DNA of 64,000 bases from Mucilaginibacter sp. (GCF_025359345.1 NZ_JANYGQ010000018.1:124001-188000); one strand, 5' to 3'. Numbered from the stretch's first letter, positions 36,377 to 44,411 are shown. Numbers and translations: made by a program. The notes: a model not told the origin generated them from the letters alone.

Positions 36377-36548
36377 CGTCTTTGCGAGGAACGAAGCAAT
36401 CTCTACGCAGGACAATCACGAACCTTAATGTTTGCGGCGACCTAAATGCCGCTGATAGGTCACCATAGAGCTATTGTTCCATTGATTTGCACGTGCAGAG
36501 ATTGCTTTCCCGAAACAAGTTCGGGACAGGCTGTTCCTCGCAATGACG
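36377..36548. repeat. TIR element copy G, nested palindrome in right arm
   Basis: A 172-bp element with ends CGTCTTTGCGAGGAACGA. The right arm contains TCCCGAAACAAGTTCGGGA as in copy D. It lies between TA pair 2 and the intact hypothetical gene and forms the right half of the long direct repeat. Confidence 0.9.
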
Positions 36549-36570
36549 TTATGAGGCGTGGTTTGGGTTC

Positions 36571-36813
36571 TTAAAACCCCGAATTCATATTAATAAACTC
36601 TGCCGAAAACTGGGCGATGTACTTGTCTACATTATTGCGGATCTCTTCCAGGTCGCGGCCTTCCAGCTTGGCGAGGATTTGCATCAGCAGCAGGTTGTTT
36701 ATTTTGTTGTAGGCATAAGTTGATGCTGCGCTGCTCAGCAGGGTAGTGTCGAGGTCGACAGCGCGGCCGGCTAAGTCGGCTTTAATTTTGTCGTTTTGTG
36801 TTTGATCGTTCAT
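36571..36813 (-). CDS. Hypothetical 80-residue helical protein
   Basis: An 80-residue, Leu/Asn-rich, mostly helical protein without signal or transmembrane segments (TLLSSAASTYAYNKINNLLL centre, LEEIRNNVDKYIAQF end). No family was recognised. Its 3' two-thirds are duplicated at 35572-35736. It is the only intact copy, which suggests purifying selection or recent duplication. Confidence 0.7.
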   Translation of the reverse strand: MNDQTQNDKIKADLAGRAVDLDTTLLSSAASTYAYNKINNLLLMQILAKLEGRDLEEIRNNVDKYIAQFSAEFINMNSGF

Positions 36814-36976
36814 GGGGTATTAAATTAATTTCAGATTTTTATTTGATGGGGGAAAGTTAGGGAAAAGGATTTAAATAACAGATTTGAAAAATAATTCTAA
36901 TGTTTCTTCTTAAATAAAACTTTATAATTGAATGTGATGAATTATATTCTTAAGTTTATTAATTAGAAATAGCCTA

Positions 36977-38287
36977 ATGACCTTAGAGAATTTAAAACGA
37001 GCGTTTATTGATCACGGATGCAATAAAATTTACATAAAAACATTATCTGCAAACGACAACTCAAAAAACCAGGTATATCTAAGTGGTAGTTATGAGATAT
37101 TAAACATTTTCCCGATTTCAGAAGTAAAGGCGGACTCGTCAGGAGATTGGAAGAAAGAACGATTTAAAGCCAGTATTAATTTTTCTTGGATAACCGAGGA
37201 TGGCAGAATTTCCAATGCGCCAAATTCTCAGTTCATACTATACCCTAAATATCCCGAAGTTCGTTTTTCCGGCTTCTTGAAAGGTAGTAAAGATGCACCA
37301 TCCGATTTGATGACAAAACGCCTACCTGGAAGACTACTTTTATTGGCTGTTGCAAAAAATGGTCGTACCATTGGTTATGTATCATCTCCAGAATCAGAGG
37401 TAACGAAGGAAATTAATTCCTTAAATTTAAGTGTAGATGTAGGGGTATTTAAAATACTCGATCTAAAGCCTAAAGTAGACTATCGGGAAATACTATTAAA
37501 TGAGTTATTAAGGATACATTCCCTTGGATGGATAGATTCTAAAAGGCTTCATAAAACAGGTGCTATTTTGCCTTGTGAATCGTCAAACTGCGGGGGTTAT
37601 ACGTTGGAAGCAGAATTAGGAATTTCCGCAAATGGATATTCTGAGCCAGATTATCTAGGGTATGAAATAAAGCAATTTAAGGCTGCAAACTTCGACAAAA
37701 TTTCGAATGAAGTTATAACCTTAATGACCCCAGAGCCCAATGGCGGAATCTACGTCGATAAAGGTGTGGGAAACTTCATTAGGACCTACGGATATGAAGA
37801 TAAAAGTGGAAAGGAGGACCGTTTGAATATAGGAGGCAAACATTTAATGGGCATTAAGCAACCACTTACAGGGCTAACCCTAGAACTCATTGGGTTTGAT
37901 GTTGAGAACTCTAAGATCAGAAATGCAGGTGGATCGATTTCTTTAATAGATGAAAAAGGAAACGAGGCGTCAAGTTGGAGTTTTACGTCTTTAATCAAGC
38001 ATTGGAATAGAAAACATAATCAAGCATGTTATGTTCCATCGAAATCGTTAAAGGAGCCCGACAGAAAATATTATTATGGCAACAATGTTCTCATTGGCAA
38101 TGGAACCGATTTCCAATTGTTTTTGAAACAGATGGCCCTCGGTAACATTTATTACGATCCGGGGATCAAAATGGAACACGCTTCGAAGACGCCATTAATC
38201 AAACGGAGGAGCCAGTTCCGGATAAAGTCAGGTAATTTAAATTACCTATATCATAAATCCGAAACTGTTAATCTTTTAACCCTCTAA
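36977..38287 (+). CDS. MvaI/BcnI family type II restriction endonuclease
   Basis: A 436-residue nuclease. The C-terminal half (about 165-436) has the MvaI/BcnI hallmarks: SNCGGYTLEAELGISANG at 203-220 and the catalytic D-x4-E-x-K set in PDYLGYEIKQ (D225, E230, K232). Known relatives cut CCWGG (MvaI) or CCSGG (BcnI) as monomers. The N-terminal 160 residues are a less conserved extension. It is convergent with the methyltransferase gene, whose stop it overlaps by 4 bases. No C-box was found upstream, so its control may differ from that of the methylase. It is AT-rich. Confidence 0.9.
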   Translation: MTLENLKRAFIDHGCNKIYIKTLSANDNSKNQVYLSGSYEILNIFPISEVKADSSGDWKKERFKASINFSWITEDGRISNAPNSQFILYPKYPEVRFSGFLKGSKDAPSDLMTKRLPGRLLLLAVAKNGRTIGYVSSPESEVTKEINSLNLSVDVGVFKILDLKPKVDYREILLNELLRIHSLGWIDSKRLHKTGAILPCESSNCGGYTLEAELGISANGYSEPDYLGYEIKQFKAANFDKISNEVITLMTPEPNGGIYVDKGVGNFIRTYGYEDKSGKEDRLNIGGKHLMGIKQPLTGLTLELIGFDVENSKIRNAGGSISLIDEKGNEASSWSFTSLIKHWNRKHNQACYVPSKSLKEPDRKYYYGNNVLIGNGTDFQLFLKQMALGNIYYDPGIKMEHASKTPLIKRRSQFRIKSGNLNYLYHKSETVNLLTL

Positions 38288-39501
38288 TCTTTAAAAGACG
38301 TAATAACGTTAGTTATTTCTTTTCCGACTGCCTCAATTAGTGGTGTTACCACAGAATTGCCAAATTGCTTGTATGCTTGGTTATCCGAAACAGGTATTCT
38401 GAAACTCTTTTTGCCTTTATTTACCGGGTATCCTTGCAACGCGGCGCACTCATCTGGAGTTAACCTTCTTGGATTTAACCCATCTTGAGGTATCAATATT
38501 TCAGAGCCATCTTTATAGTATCTTGCACTTATTGTTCTAGTTATTCCATCCATGTTTACCAAACCAAAGCCAAAGCCATTTCCTTTAAGCTTATGTTTCT
38601 TAGAATATTCCTGGAGATAATTCCATAAGTTGTTGGTAAGTGTATATTTCGGGTCAACATCCTTTTTTAAAATGGTTTTTATCTTTTTGTCTGCATCCGG
38701 GAGTTTAACCAAATTAAAATCGAAAGAAATATCCTCACCAAAAACACTCTTATCGAAGCCTACCATAATTGTTCTGTCGCGGTGCTGTGGAACGAAATGC
38801 TTGCCATTTAAAACGCGATGATCAAATGAATATCCCAAATCCAGCAGTGTTTGCTTTATCACTTTAAATGTATTGCCCTTATCATGGGATACAAGGTTTT
38901 TTACATTTTCAAGAAAGAATGCTTTTGGTCGGTGCTTCTCAATGATTTCGGCGACATGGAAAAACAAATTCCCTTGTTTTTCGTCTTCAAAACCGTGCTT
39001 TCTACCAAGACTATTTTTCTTTGATACGCCCGCTATTGAAAATGGTTGACATGGAAAGCCTCCGCAAAGAATGTCAAAATCTTGCGGTATAAAAGATTTC
39101 GTTTCTTCTTTTGTTATATCGCCAAAGGGGGTTTCACCAAAATTTGCCAAGTATGTTTTTTGAGCGTATTTATCATATTCGGAGCTGTAAAGACATAATC
39201 CGCCTAAATTTTGCAACGCCAGCCTAAAGCCTCCAATACCGGCAAACAAATCTATAAATGTAAATTTTTCAGTACCCGGTTCTGGCCCTGGAAACGGAAT
39301 ATCAGTTACATTGAATAGATTTTTTTGAACGGCCTGATATAATACTTCGGGCTCACTAAAGTTGCCATAAGTGCTTTCGGTAATTTCGTACGCCCTTTCT
39401 TTGTAGACTGGATTTTGAGTAACTACATAATGCGTTAATACAGCTGTGTCGAGTTCATCTGTAATAATTGATGACTTAGCTTGTGAAGGTTTTACCGCCA
39501 T
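38284..39501 (-). CDS. Dcm-like DNA (cytosine-5-)-methyltransferase
   Basis: A 405-residue C5 methyltransferase with about 80 N-terminal residues before motif I, as in Dcm. Motif I is FIDLFAGIGGFRLAL (82-96), motif IV GGFPCQPFSIAGVS (catalytic Cys 151), motif VI LENVKNL, motif VIII QHRDRTIMVG and motif X AYKQFGNSVV. The target-recognition part carries KGNGFGFGLV and TISARYYKDGSEIL, close to Dcm/M.EcoRII, so CCWGG (or a CCNGG relative) is the likely target. Its start overlaps the stop of the controller gene by one base. Confidence 0.95.
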   Translation of the reverse strand: MAVKPSQAKSSIITDELDTAVLTHYVVTQNPVYKERAYEITESTYGNFSEPEVLYQAVQKNLFNVTDIPFPGPEPGTEKFTFIDLFAGIGGFRLALQNLGGLCLYSSEYDKYAQKTYLANFGETPFGDITKEETKSFIPQDFDILCGGFPCQPFSIAGVSKKNSLGRKHGFEDEKQGNLFFHVAEIIEKHRPKAFFLENVKNLVSHDKGNTFKVIKQTLLDLGYSFDHRVLNGKHFVPQHRDRTIMVGFDKSVFGEDISFDFNLVKLPDADKKIKTILKKDVDPKYTLTNNLWNYLQEYSKKHKLKGNGFGFGLVNMDGITRTISARYYKDGSEILIPQDGLNPRRLTPDECAALQGYPVNKGKKSFRIPVSDNQAYKQFGNSVVTPLIEAVGKEITNVITSFKD

Positions 39502-39731
39502 TAGTTGGTTCCTCCATTAAAAACTTCACTGTTAAAGAAATCCTTAACAGTTGCATCAAGTGCACAGATTATTTTTTCAAGATTAATTACTGAAACATTT
39601 CTTTTTCCGTTTTCAACCTCGTTTACATAGGTCTTATCTATCTCTGCCTTAAAGGCTAGAGCTTCCTGGGTGAGCTTTAAATTTGTTCGGTATTCCTTTA
39701 TGCGCAGGCCGATTTTCTTACGAATATCCAT
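39501..39731 (-). CDS. XRE-family controller (C) protein
   Basis: A 76-residue helix-turn-helix protein (LRIKEYRTNLKLTQEALAFK, then KTYVNEVENGKRNVSV). Size, fold and position ahead of a methyltransferase are those of restriction-modification controller proteins such as C.PvuII. A tandem C-box lies 23-48 bases upstream. It ends inside the methyltransferase start (TAATG). It likely activates at low and represses at high concentration, which delays restriction after entry into a new host. Confidence 0.9.
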   Translation of the reverse strand: MDIRKKIGLRIKEYRTNLKLTQEALAFKAEIDKTYVNEVENGKRNVSVINLEKIICALDATVKDFFNSEVFNGGTN

Positions 39732-39753
39732 GCCTGCAAGCTATCGCGTATTC

Positions 39754-39779
39754 GACTATAAGTCAATCGGATATAAGTG
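39754..39779 (-). promoter_or_regulatory. Tandem C-box operator of the controller gene
   Basis: Two 11-bp boxes, GACTATAAGTC (39754-39764) and GGATATAAGTG (39769-39779), have starts 15 bp apart. GACTnnnAGTC is the classical C-box symmetry, and the 15-bp spacing equals that of the Esp1396I operator as I recall it. It lies between vsr and the controller start. Confidence 0.8.
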
Positions 39780-39793
39780 AACTTTTGATATTG

Positions 39794-40216
39794 TTAGGAA
39801 ATTTTATGGAGAGAATTTAACAGGTTTTTCAGCGTTTCTTCGAGCGAAGATTTCTTTAATTCGCACTCCCAAATTGTGATAATATTCCAACCCGCATCTT
39901 GTAAGACTGCTTTAGCCTTGTTGTCGTTTGCAATGTTGCCGCCAATTTTATTTAGCCACCATTCCGTCCTTGTTTTCGGCACAACATAATACCTGCACCC
40001 CTCATGCCCATGCCAAAAACACCCGTGTATAAATATTACCGTTTTGTATTTCGGCAGCACGATATCCGGTTTGCCGGGCAGCGTTTTTACATGCAGCCGG
40101 TAGCGGAAACCGTTTTTATGCAGAAACCGGCGCACCAGCATTTCGGGCTTGGTATCCTTACTACGTATGCGCGACATGTTGTAGCTCCGCGTTTCTTTGG
40201 AATGTACATCGGCCAT
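39794..40216 (-). CDS. vsr: Vsr very-short-patch mismatch repair endonuclease
   Basis: A 140-residue endonuclease that nicks T:G mismatches arising from 5-methylcytosine deamination. MSRIRSKDTKPEMLVRRFL at 14-32 and GKPDIVLPKYKTVIFIHGCF around the active site are present. D51, H64 and H69 fall at the same residue numbers as the E. coli catalytic set, and zinc-ligand-like Cys/His lie at HGHEGC. The C-terminal IWECEL block is also seen. The gene is upstream of the controller and methylase on the same strand, a normal partnership with Dcm-type enzymes. Confidence 0.96.
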   Translation of the reverse strand: MADVHSKETRSYNMSRIRSKDTKPEMLVRRFLHKNGFRYRLHVKTLPGKPDIVLPKYKTVIFIHGCFWHGHEGCRYYVVPKTRTEWWLNKIGGNIANDNKAKAVLQDAGWNIITIWECELKKSSLEETLKNLLNSLHKIS

Positions 40217-40326
40217 TGTGTAAAAGTACTACAAACATTACTTTTAAATAGTTTGCAGTGGGCGGCCGGCGGCCGGCAAATACTTTCCTGTCCTAAAAAT
40301 GCATAGTAATTTAAAATGAGAAAAGT

Positions 40327-40370
40327 GCTGACACCAATTTGTCAGTACTTTTCTCGTTTTTTGGCCTGGT
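40327..40370 (+). terminator. Strong orphan terminator
   Basis: A 16-bp stem (GAGAAAAGTGCTGACA and its near-perfect complement, one G-U pair) with a 6-base loop and a T-run. It points along the plus strand, but no plus-strand gene precedes it; vsr reads away. It could be a relic of an operon displaced by the island or the end of a small RNA. Confidence 0.85.
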
Positions 40371-40525
40371 AAATTATAAAAAACTGCGTTACTGATGCAG
40401 AAACCGCGCTTTTAGTGCTGCGGGATGACTTTGCGCTGTTCCACCCTGTTCCTTGTGTTTCACTGTGAACAGGAACGTTTATTACCTGCTGCGCTGTGCC
40501 CCGGGCGGCCTGGTATCAAACAAAA

Positions 40526-40577
40526 TTTATCTTCTGTCGTTCGGTCTTTTCCGTCTTCCCTACTTTCGGACTTTTTT
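40526..40577. repeat. 9-bp-period array before frr
   Basis: GGTCTTTTC / CGTCTTCCC / ACTTTCGGA-type words repeat at about 9 bases. It is the reverse complement type of the array after pyrH at 33715, so the two flank the accessory region in inverted orientation. Confidence 0.5.
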
Positions 40578-40579
40578 AT

Positions 40580-40587
40580 TATTTTTG
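40580..40587 (+). promoter_or_regulatory. Putative frr -7 element (TATTTTTG)
   Basis: It matches TAnnTTTG and lies 20 bases before ATG 40608. No clear TTG was found at -33. It would let frr be expressed on its own despite separation from pyrH. Confidence 0.5.
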
Positions 40588-40607
40588 TCACCAAAATCAG
40601 CAAAACA

Positions 40608-41171
40608 ATGAGCGAACTCATTAAAAAACAAGTTACCGACGCCCGCGCCCACATGGAAAAAGCCATTGAACACTGCGACGGCGAATTACTAAAAATACGC
40701 GCCGGCAAGGCTAGTCCTTCCATGCTCGATGATATTGTGGTTGATTATTACGGCAGTCCTACCCCGTTGAACCAGGTAGGCAGCGTTAACACCCCTGATG
40801 CGCGTACCATTGTGGTGCAGCCCTGGGAAAAGTCGTTGTTGGGCCCGATAGAAAAAGCCATTATGGAAGCCAACCTGGGCGTTAACCCGCAAAACGACGG
40901 TGTTATCATCCGCATAAACGTACCCCCGCTTACCGAAGAGCGCCGCCGCGACCTGGTGAAGAAAGCCAAAGCGGAAGCCGAAACAGGTAAAATTGCTATC
41001 CGCAACATCCGCAAGGATGCCAACGAAAAAATAAGGAAACTAAAAACCGAAGGTGTATCAGAAGACGAAATGAAAACCGGCGAAGCCGAAATTCAAAAGC
41101 TTACCGATAGCTATATTGTTAAAGTTGATGTGCTGTCGGACGCTAAGGAAAAAGATATTATGACCGTGTAA
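40608..41171 (+). CDS. frr: Ribosome recycling factor
   Basis: A 187-residue protein that, with EF-G, splits post-termination ribosomes. The helical-bundle blocks LLKIRAGKASPSMLDDI, VDYYGSPTPLNQVGSV, VQPWEKSLLGPIEKAI, NDGVIIRINVPPLTEERR and ANEKIRKLK are intact. ATG 40608 is the family start; the frame extends upstream into non-coding repeat DNA from 40425. It normally follows pyrH directly; here the two are about 6.9 kb apart. Confidence 0.98.
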   Translation: MSELIKKQVTDARAHMEKAIEHCDGELLKIRAGKASPSMLDDIVVDYYGSPTPLNQVGSVNTPDARTIVVQPWEKSLLGPIEKAIMEANLGVNPQNDGVIIRINVPPLTEERRRDLVKKAKAEAETGKIAIRNIRKDANEKIRKLKTEGVSEDEMKTGEAEIQKLTDSYIVKVDVLSDAKEKDIMTV

Positions 41172-41200
41172 TTTTATTGCAGGTTATACTTTTAATGGGA

Positions 41201-41230
41201 AAGCCGCTTCTGAATGGAGCGGCTTTTTTG
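41201..41230 (+). terminator. Rho-independent terminator after frr
   Basis: Stem AAGCCGCT / AGCGGCTT around a 9-base loop with a following T-run, 30 bases after the frr stop. Confidence 0.92.
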
Positions 41231-41590
41231 CGTGAAATGGGTGTCATGCTGATACACTCGAAGCATGAGGGCAAAGGCCTCTGCACGCGAGAAATGTACT
41301 TAATGCACGGCGGGTTGCTTCGAAATAAAGTTTTTAGTATCAACCTATTGTCCACCCCGCTCAATTGCCGCGGGGGCTGTTACTTTTTTCTTGATAAAAA
41401 AGTAACCAAAAAATCAAGACAGAAAAAAGCTTCAGCGCTGCAGGGCAGACTCCCTGGCCCGCTTTTCTGTCAGGCCTTTACCCGCCTTAAACACAATGTT
41501 ATGTTACGCCAAAAATTGTTGCCTTTTTAAAGCCCTGATCAACTGTGGGCCATTTTAGATTAAAAACAGCAAATAACCAAGCCATAAAAC
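41231..41590. repeat. Repeat-derived intergenic DNA
   Basis: About 360 bases containing decayed dispersed repeats: TGTCATGCTGATACACTCGA near 41243, and a hairpin GTTACTTTTTT / AAAAAAGTAAC near 41379-41407. A 117-codon plus-strand frame crosses it but has no protein-like features. No gene is called. Confidence 0.45.
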
Positions 41591-41668
41591 AACAAACCCC
41601 GCCACATTGGGCAGGGTTCATCTTTTTATCTTGACTCTTGATTCTGGGCTCTTGACTCTTAATTACTG
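41590..41668 (-). terminator. Terminator and 7-bp-period array after the OmpA-like gene
   Basis: At 41594-41618 a stem AACCCTGCC / GGCGGGGTT (minus strand) runs into a T-rich tail. Between it and the OmpA-like stop, 41630-41666 repeats CTTGACT/CTTGATT words every 7 bases. Confidence 0.55.
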
Positions 41669-42343
41669 TCCTGTAGTTTTGGCGCTTGATTTCATGTTAT
41701 CGTTTGCTACAATAACAATTTCAACGCGACGGTTTTGAGCGCGGCCGTCAACGGTGGTGTTGTCGCCAATTGGCTCGGTTTCGCCCTTGCCCTGTACGGT
41801 AAGCCTCGAACCGCTGATGTTATTAGCTGTAATTACCGATTTTACCGCCTGTGCACGCTGTATAGAAAGTTCCATATTGTGCGCATCAGAGCCTGTATTG
41901 TCGGTATGTCCAACTATCAGGATGTTTGTTTCGGGATTGCTTTGCAGCGATGCTGCCAGTTTTTGCAGGTTTGTTTGTGCTGCGGCTTTTACGTCGGCCT
42001 TGTCGGTATCAAACAAAATGCCCGAGCTAAAATTAACAATTATGCCTTCGCCCGCGCGGGTAACAGTTGCGCCCGGAACGGTTTGTTTTATTTCGGCAGC
42101 CTGTTTATCCATTTTGTGGCCAATTAGCGCTCCGGCAGTACCGCCAACGGCGCCACCTACTATTGCACCCAGTGCAGTATTACCGGCTGCCTTGCCGACC
42201 AGTGCGCCTAATACGCCGCCACCGGCAACACCAATGGCTGCCCCTTTTTGTGTTTTTGTTAACGAGTTACAGCTAGTTCCTAATGTACCGGCTAATGCTA
42301 AAGCTACACCAAGCGTAGCCACCTTAAATTGAAAAGTTTTCAT
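41663..42343 (-). CDS. OmpA-family outer-membrane lipoprotein with glycine zipper
   Basis: A 226-residue protein with a signal peptide and a probable lipid-attachment Cys at 25. Residues 34-80 are a glycine-zipper segment (GAAIGVAGGGVLGALVG, GAIVGGAVGGTAGALIG) that may insert in a membrane. The C-terminal OmpA domain (about 100-215) has ILIVGHTDNTGSD and LSIQRAQAVKSVI and should bind peptidoglycan. The layout resembles YiaD-type proteins. It is monocistronic with its own terminator. Confidence 0.92.
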   Translation of the reverse strand: MKTFQFKVATLGVALALAGTLGTSCNSLTKTQKGAAIGVAGGGVLGALVGKAAGNTALGAIVGGAVGGTAGALIGHKMDKQAAEIKQTVPGATVTRAGEGIIVNFSSGILFDTDKADVKAAAQTNLQKLAASLQSNPETNILIVGHTDNTGSDAHNMELSIQRAQAVKSVITANNISGSRLTVQGKGETEPIGDNTTVDGRAQNRRVEIVIVANDNMKSSAKTTGQ

Positions 42344-42554
42344 ATTTTACTGAAATGTATAAATGCAATTATACAAAGCGGATGCCAAAAGGCAATGATG
42401 CGGACATTTGAAATCTTATTTCGTTTGATATAATATTAATTACCAGGAGGAAATATTTCAACACATATTGCGCTGTGACTAATAATTAATCAGCGGTGCA
42501 GGGGGTACCTGCCCAATATTTGGTACACTAAATAATATTTACGGTCGTATGAAA

Positions 42555-42585
42555 TAAAAAAGGCCCCGATCAATAGGGGCCTTTC
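42555..42585 (-). terminator. Terminator after the Gly/Tyr-rich secreted protein gene
   Basis: Stem AAGGCCCC / GGGGCCTT with a short loop, followed on the minus strand by TTTTTTATTT. Confidence 0.85.
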
Positions 42586-42610
42586 CATAAAACTATTTTC
42601 GTATCGGCAA

Positions 42611-43465
42611 TTAAATATCTTTGCCGTCGTTGGCGGGCAGGCTTGCAATCCGGTATGCGGTATTACCATCCGGACCAGTTACTTTTTCGTAATAGATATT
42701 GTTAGGGGATACAAAATATTTTTTACCGTTTAACGACACCTTGCGGCAGTCATCGGGCAATTGGTTTACAATGTCGCCCACGCGTGGTGCGGCTATGTTT
42801 GCATTAGGATCGGTAGCGCTGTCGTTGGTGTTCAGCACGCCATCTTTCCCGGCCACTACGTATATTTTTTTGCCTTTGTCGTCAACGGTTTCTTTGTAAT
42901 ACACACCGTCCAGCTCGTAAAACTGTACGCCGTCAATTTTTATTGGCTGTGCATCTTCAGGCAAGTCTGGCACGCCTGCGCCAACAGGCGGTTCGGTAAC
43001 CTGGTATCCACCATTATCGTAAGGGCTGTAAAACACGCCCCCGTAGTAATAATATAACGATGAACCCCAGTAAAAAGGGTAATAGCCATAAGGCAAAAAG
43101 CCAAGGTAGAAACCAATGTGCGGGTAACCATAGTAACCTAGGCCGGTGCGGTAAAACGCGCCGCCGTGGTAACCGGTTGAGCCGCCCAGGTCATTGCCCG
43201 TACGTCCCCTGTAACCTACCGCCGCTGAATTTGGCCTGACACCGGCAAAGCTGCCACTATTGCCGCGGACACCTACACCAGTTGCCGGGCGTGCAATACC
43301 TAAGTTACTTCCCCTGAAGCCTCCGCCCATGCTGCCGCCGCCACCTATACGAACGCCACCGCCACCATGGCTTGCACCACGCTGCGCACTGGCCGGGGCA
43401 ACCATTAACACAGAAAGCATCCCGGTTAAAAACAACCCTGATGCATATTTGAATAACGTTTTCAT
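42611..43465 (-). CDS. Gly/Tyr-rich secreted protein (DUF6515-like)
   Basis: A 284-residue exported protein with a signal peptide ending at ASAQ (about 28). Residues 29-110 are Gly/Arg/Ser-rich (low complexity). A Tyr-rich stretch (YGYPHIGFYLGFLPYGYYPF and following) comes at 112-150, then two related domains with VQFYELDGVYYKE and GKKYFVSPNNIYYEK at about 175-280. The paired YYK units resemble DUF6515-type repeats; that assignment is tentative. It is probably cell-surface associated. Confidence 0.65.
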   Translation of the reverse strand: MKTLFKYASGLFLTGMLSVLMVAPASAQRGASHGGGGVRIGGGGSMGGGFRGSNLGIARPATGVGVRGNSGSFAGVRPNSAAVGYRGRTGNDLGGSTGYHGGAFYRTGLGYYGYPHIGFYLGFLPYGYYPFYWGSSLYYYYGGVFYSPYDNGGYQVTEPPVGAGVPDLPEDAQPIKIDGVQFYELDGVYYKETVDDKGKKIYVVAGKDGVLNTNDSATDPNANIAAPRVGDIVNQLPDDCRKVSLNGKKYFVSPNNIYYEKVTGPDGNTAYRIASLPANDGKDI

Positions 43466-43786
43466 ATTTTTATTATAATCTTATTAACAGAAGTTTCCGG
43501 TTTTAAGTATCGGCTCCTTTAAATTAAAAGCACTTTTTCAGTTAGACAAAAAAGTCGCATAAAGGTTTAATCCGCAAATCAAAAATATCGATAAGAAAAT
43601 TGATTTCCTAATACCAGGCAAAGCAAATACCCGGCAAAAAAGGTCGATTTATTCCGGCCCTTGTCGAGTGTAAAATAGTTGTTACACCCAGATGCTATTA
43701 TAGCTAATTATTGTTGCGTAACATTTTTTAATGGTAATTTAACTGAAACCGATAGCCATAAACATTTCTAAACCGTATAAACCTCC
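43466..43786. other. AT-rich intergenic region, nothing recognised
   Basis: About 320 bases between divergent genes, with no ORF, repeat or RNA recognised. Promoters for both sides must lie here. Confidence 0.4.
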
Positions 43787-44368
43787 ATGTACAAAATTCT
43801 CTGCACAACAATGTTGATAGCACTTATCAGCATACAAGCCAATGCCCAAACGGGTAAGTTCAATTTAGACAGGCACCTATATCCCGGTAGCATAACCAAA
43901 ACCGATGGGCAGGTTATTAAGGGGTATATTTTTAACCAGGGCAAAGAAGCCAATCAGCGGGAATGCCTTTTTTACACTGATGCTGATGACTTACGCACAA
44001 AAATCGTTTTTAAACCCGCCGACCTGGTTGGGTACTCGATTGAAAATTTTCAGTACAAAAGCATGAACTATAGCGGAAACATCGGATTCGGCAAAAACGG
44101 GCGTAATTTTTTACTGGTTTTAAAACCAGGCGCAATTGGCGAATACATTTATTACCTGGGCGAAGAACAAGTTGTTTTACAAAAAGGCGATGAAGAACCC
44201 GTAAGCAATGCCTCTCTGTTTTTAGGTTTCAGGAAGAGTATGCTAAAACTGGTTGGCGATGATACCGAGCTTGCCGGCAAAATTGACCGTAAAGAAAAAG
44301 GATACGGCTTAACAAGCCTGGATGCTATTGTGGATGAATATAATAAATGGGCCGCATCAAAAAAATAA
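43787..44368 (+). CDS. Hypothetical secreted protein 1 of a three-gene operon
   Basis: A 193-residue protein with a signal peptide (1-21, ending in NAQ). The mature part starts with an FNLDRHLYPGSITKTDGQVI beta region that resembles small surface proteins of Bacteroidota. No named domain. The next gene begins 44 bases downstream on the same strand, and the third follows after 5 bases, so the three are likely one operon of exported proteins. Confidence 0.7.
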   Translation: MYKILCTTMLIALISIQANAQTGKFNLDRHLYPGSITKTDGQVIKGYIFNQGKEANQRECLFYTDADDLRTKIVFKPADLVGYSIENFQYKSMNYSGNIGFGKNGRNFLLVLKPGAIGEYIYYLGEEQVVLQKGDEEPVSNASLFLGFRKSMLKLVGDDTELAGKIDRKEKGYGLTSLDAIVDEYNKWAASKK

Positions 44369-44411
44369 CCGCCCCATTACTCCAATAAATCAATTACTAA
44401 ATTTAATTATT

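Noticed and set aside
40425..40607. Longer start for frr
   Set aside because: The added residues come from repeat DNA upstream of the promoter box; MSELIKK at 40608 is the normal start.
33715..40608. Integrative element with an integrase and att sites
   Set aside because: No integrase, recombinase or transposase gene and no exact attachment-site repeat was seen at the boundaries.
41177..41530. 117-codon frame after frr
   Set aside because: It crosses the frr terminator and decayed repeats; composition is not protein-like.
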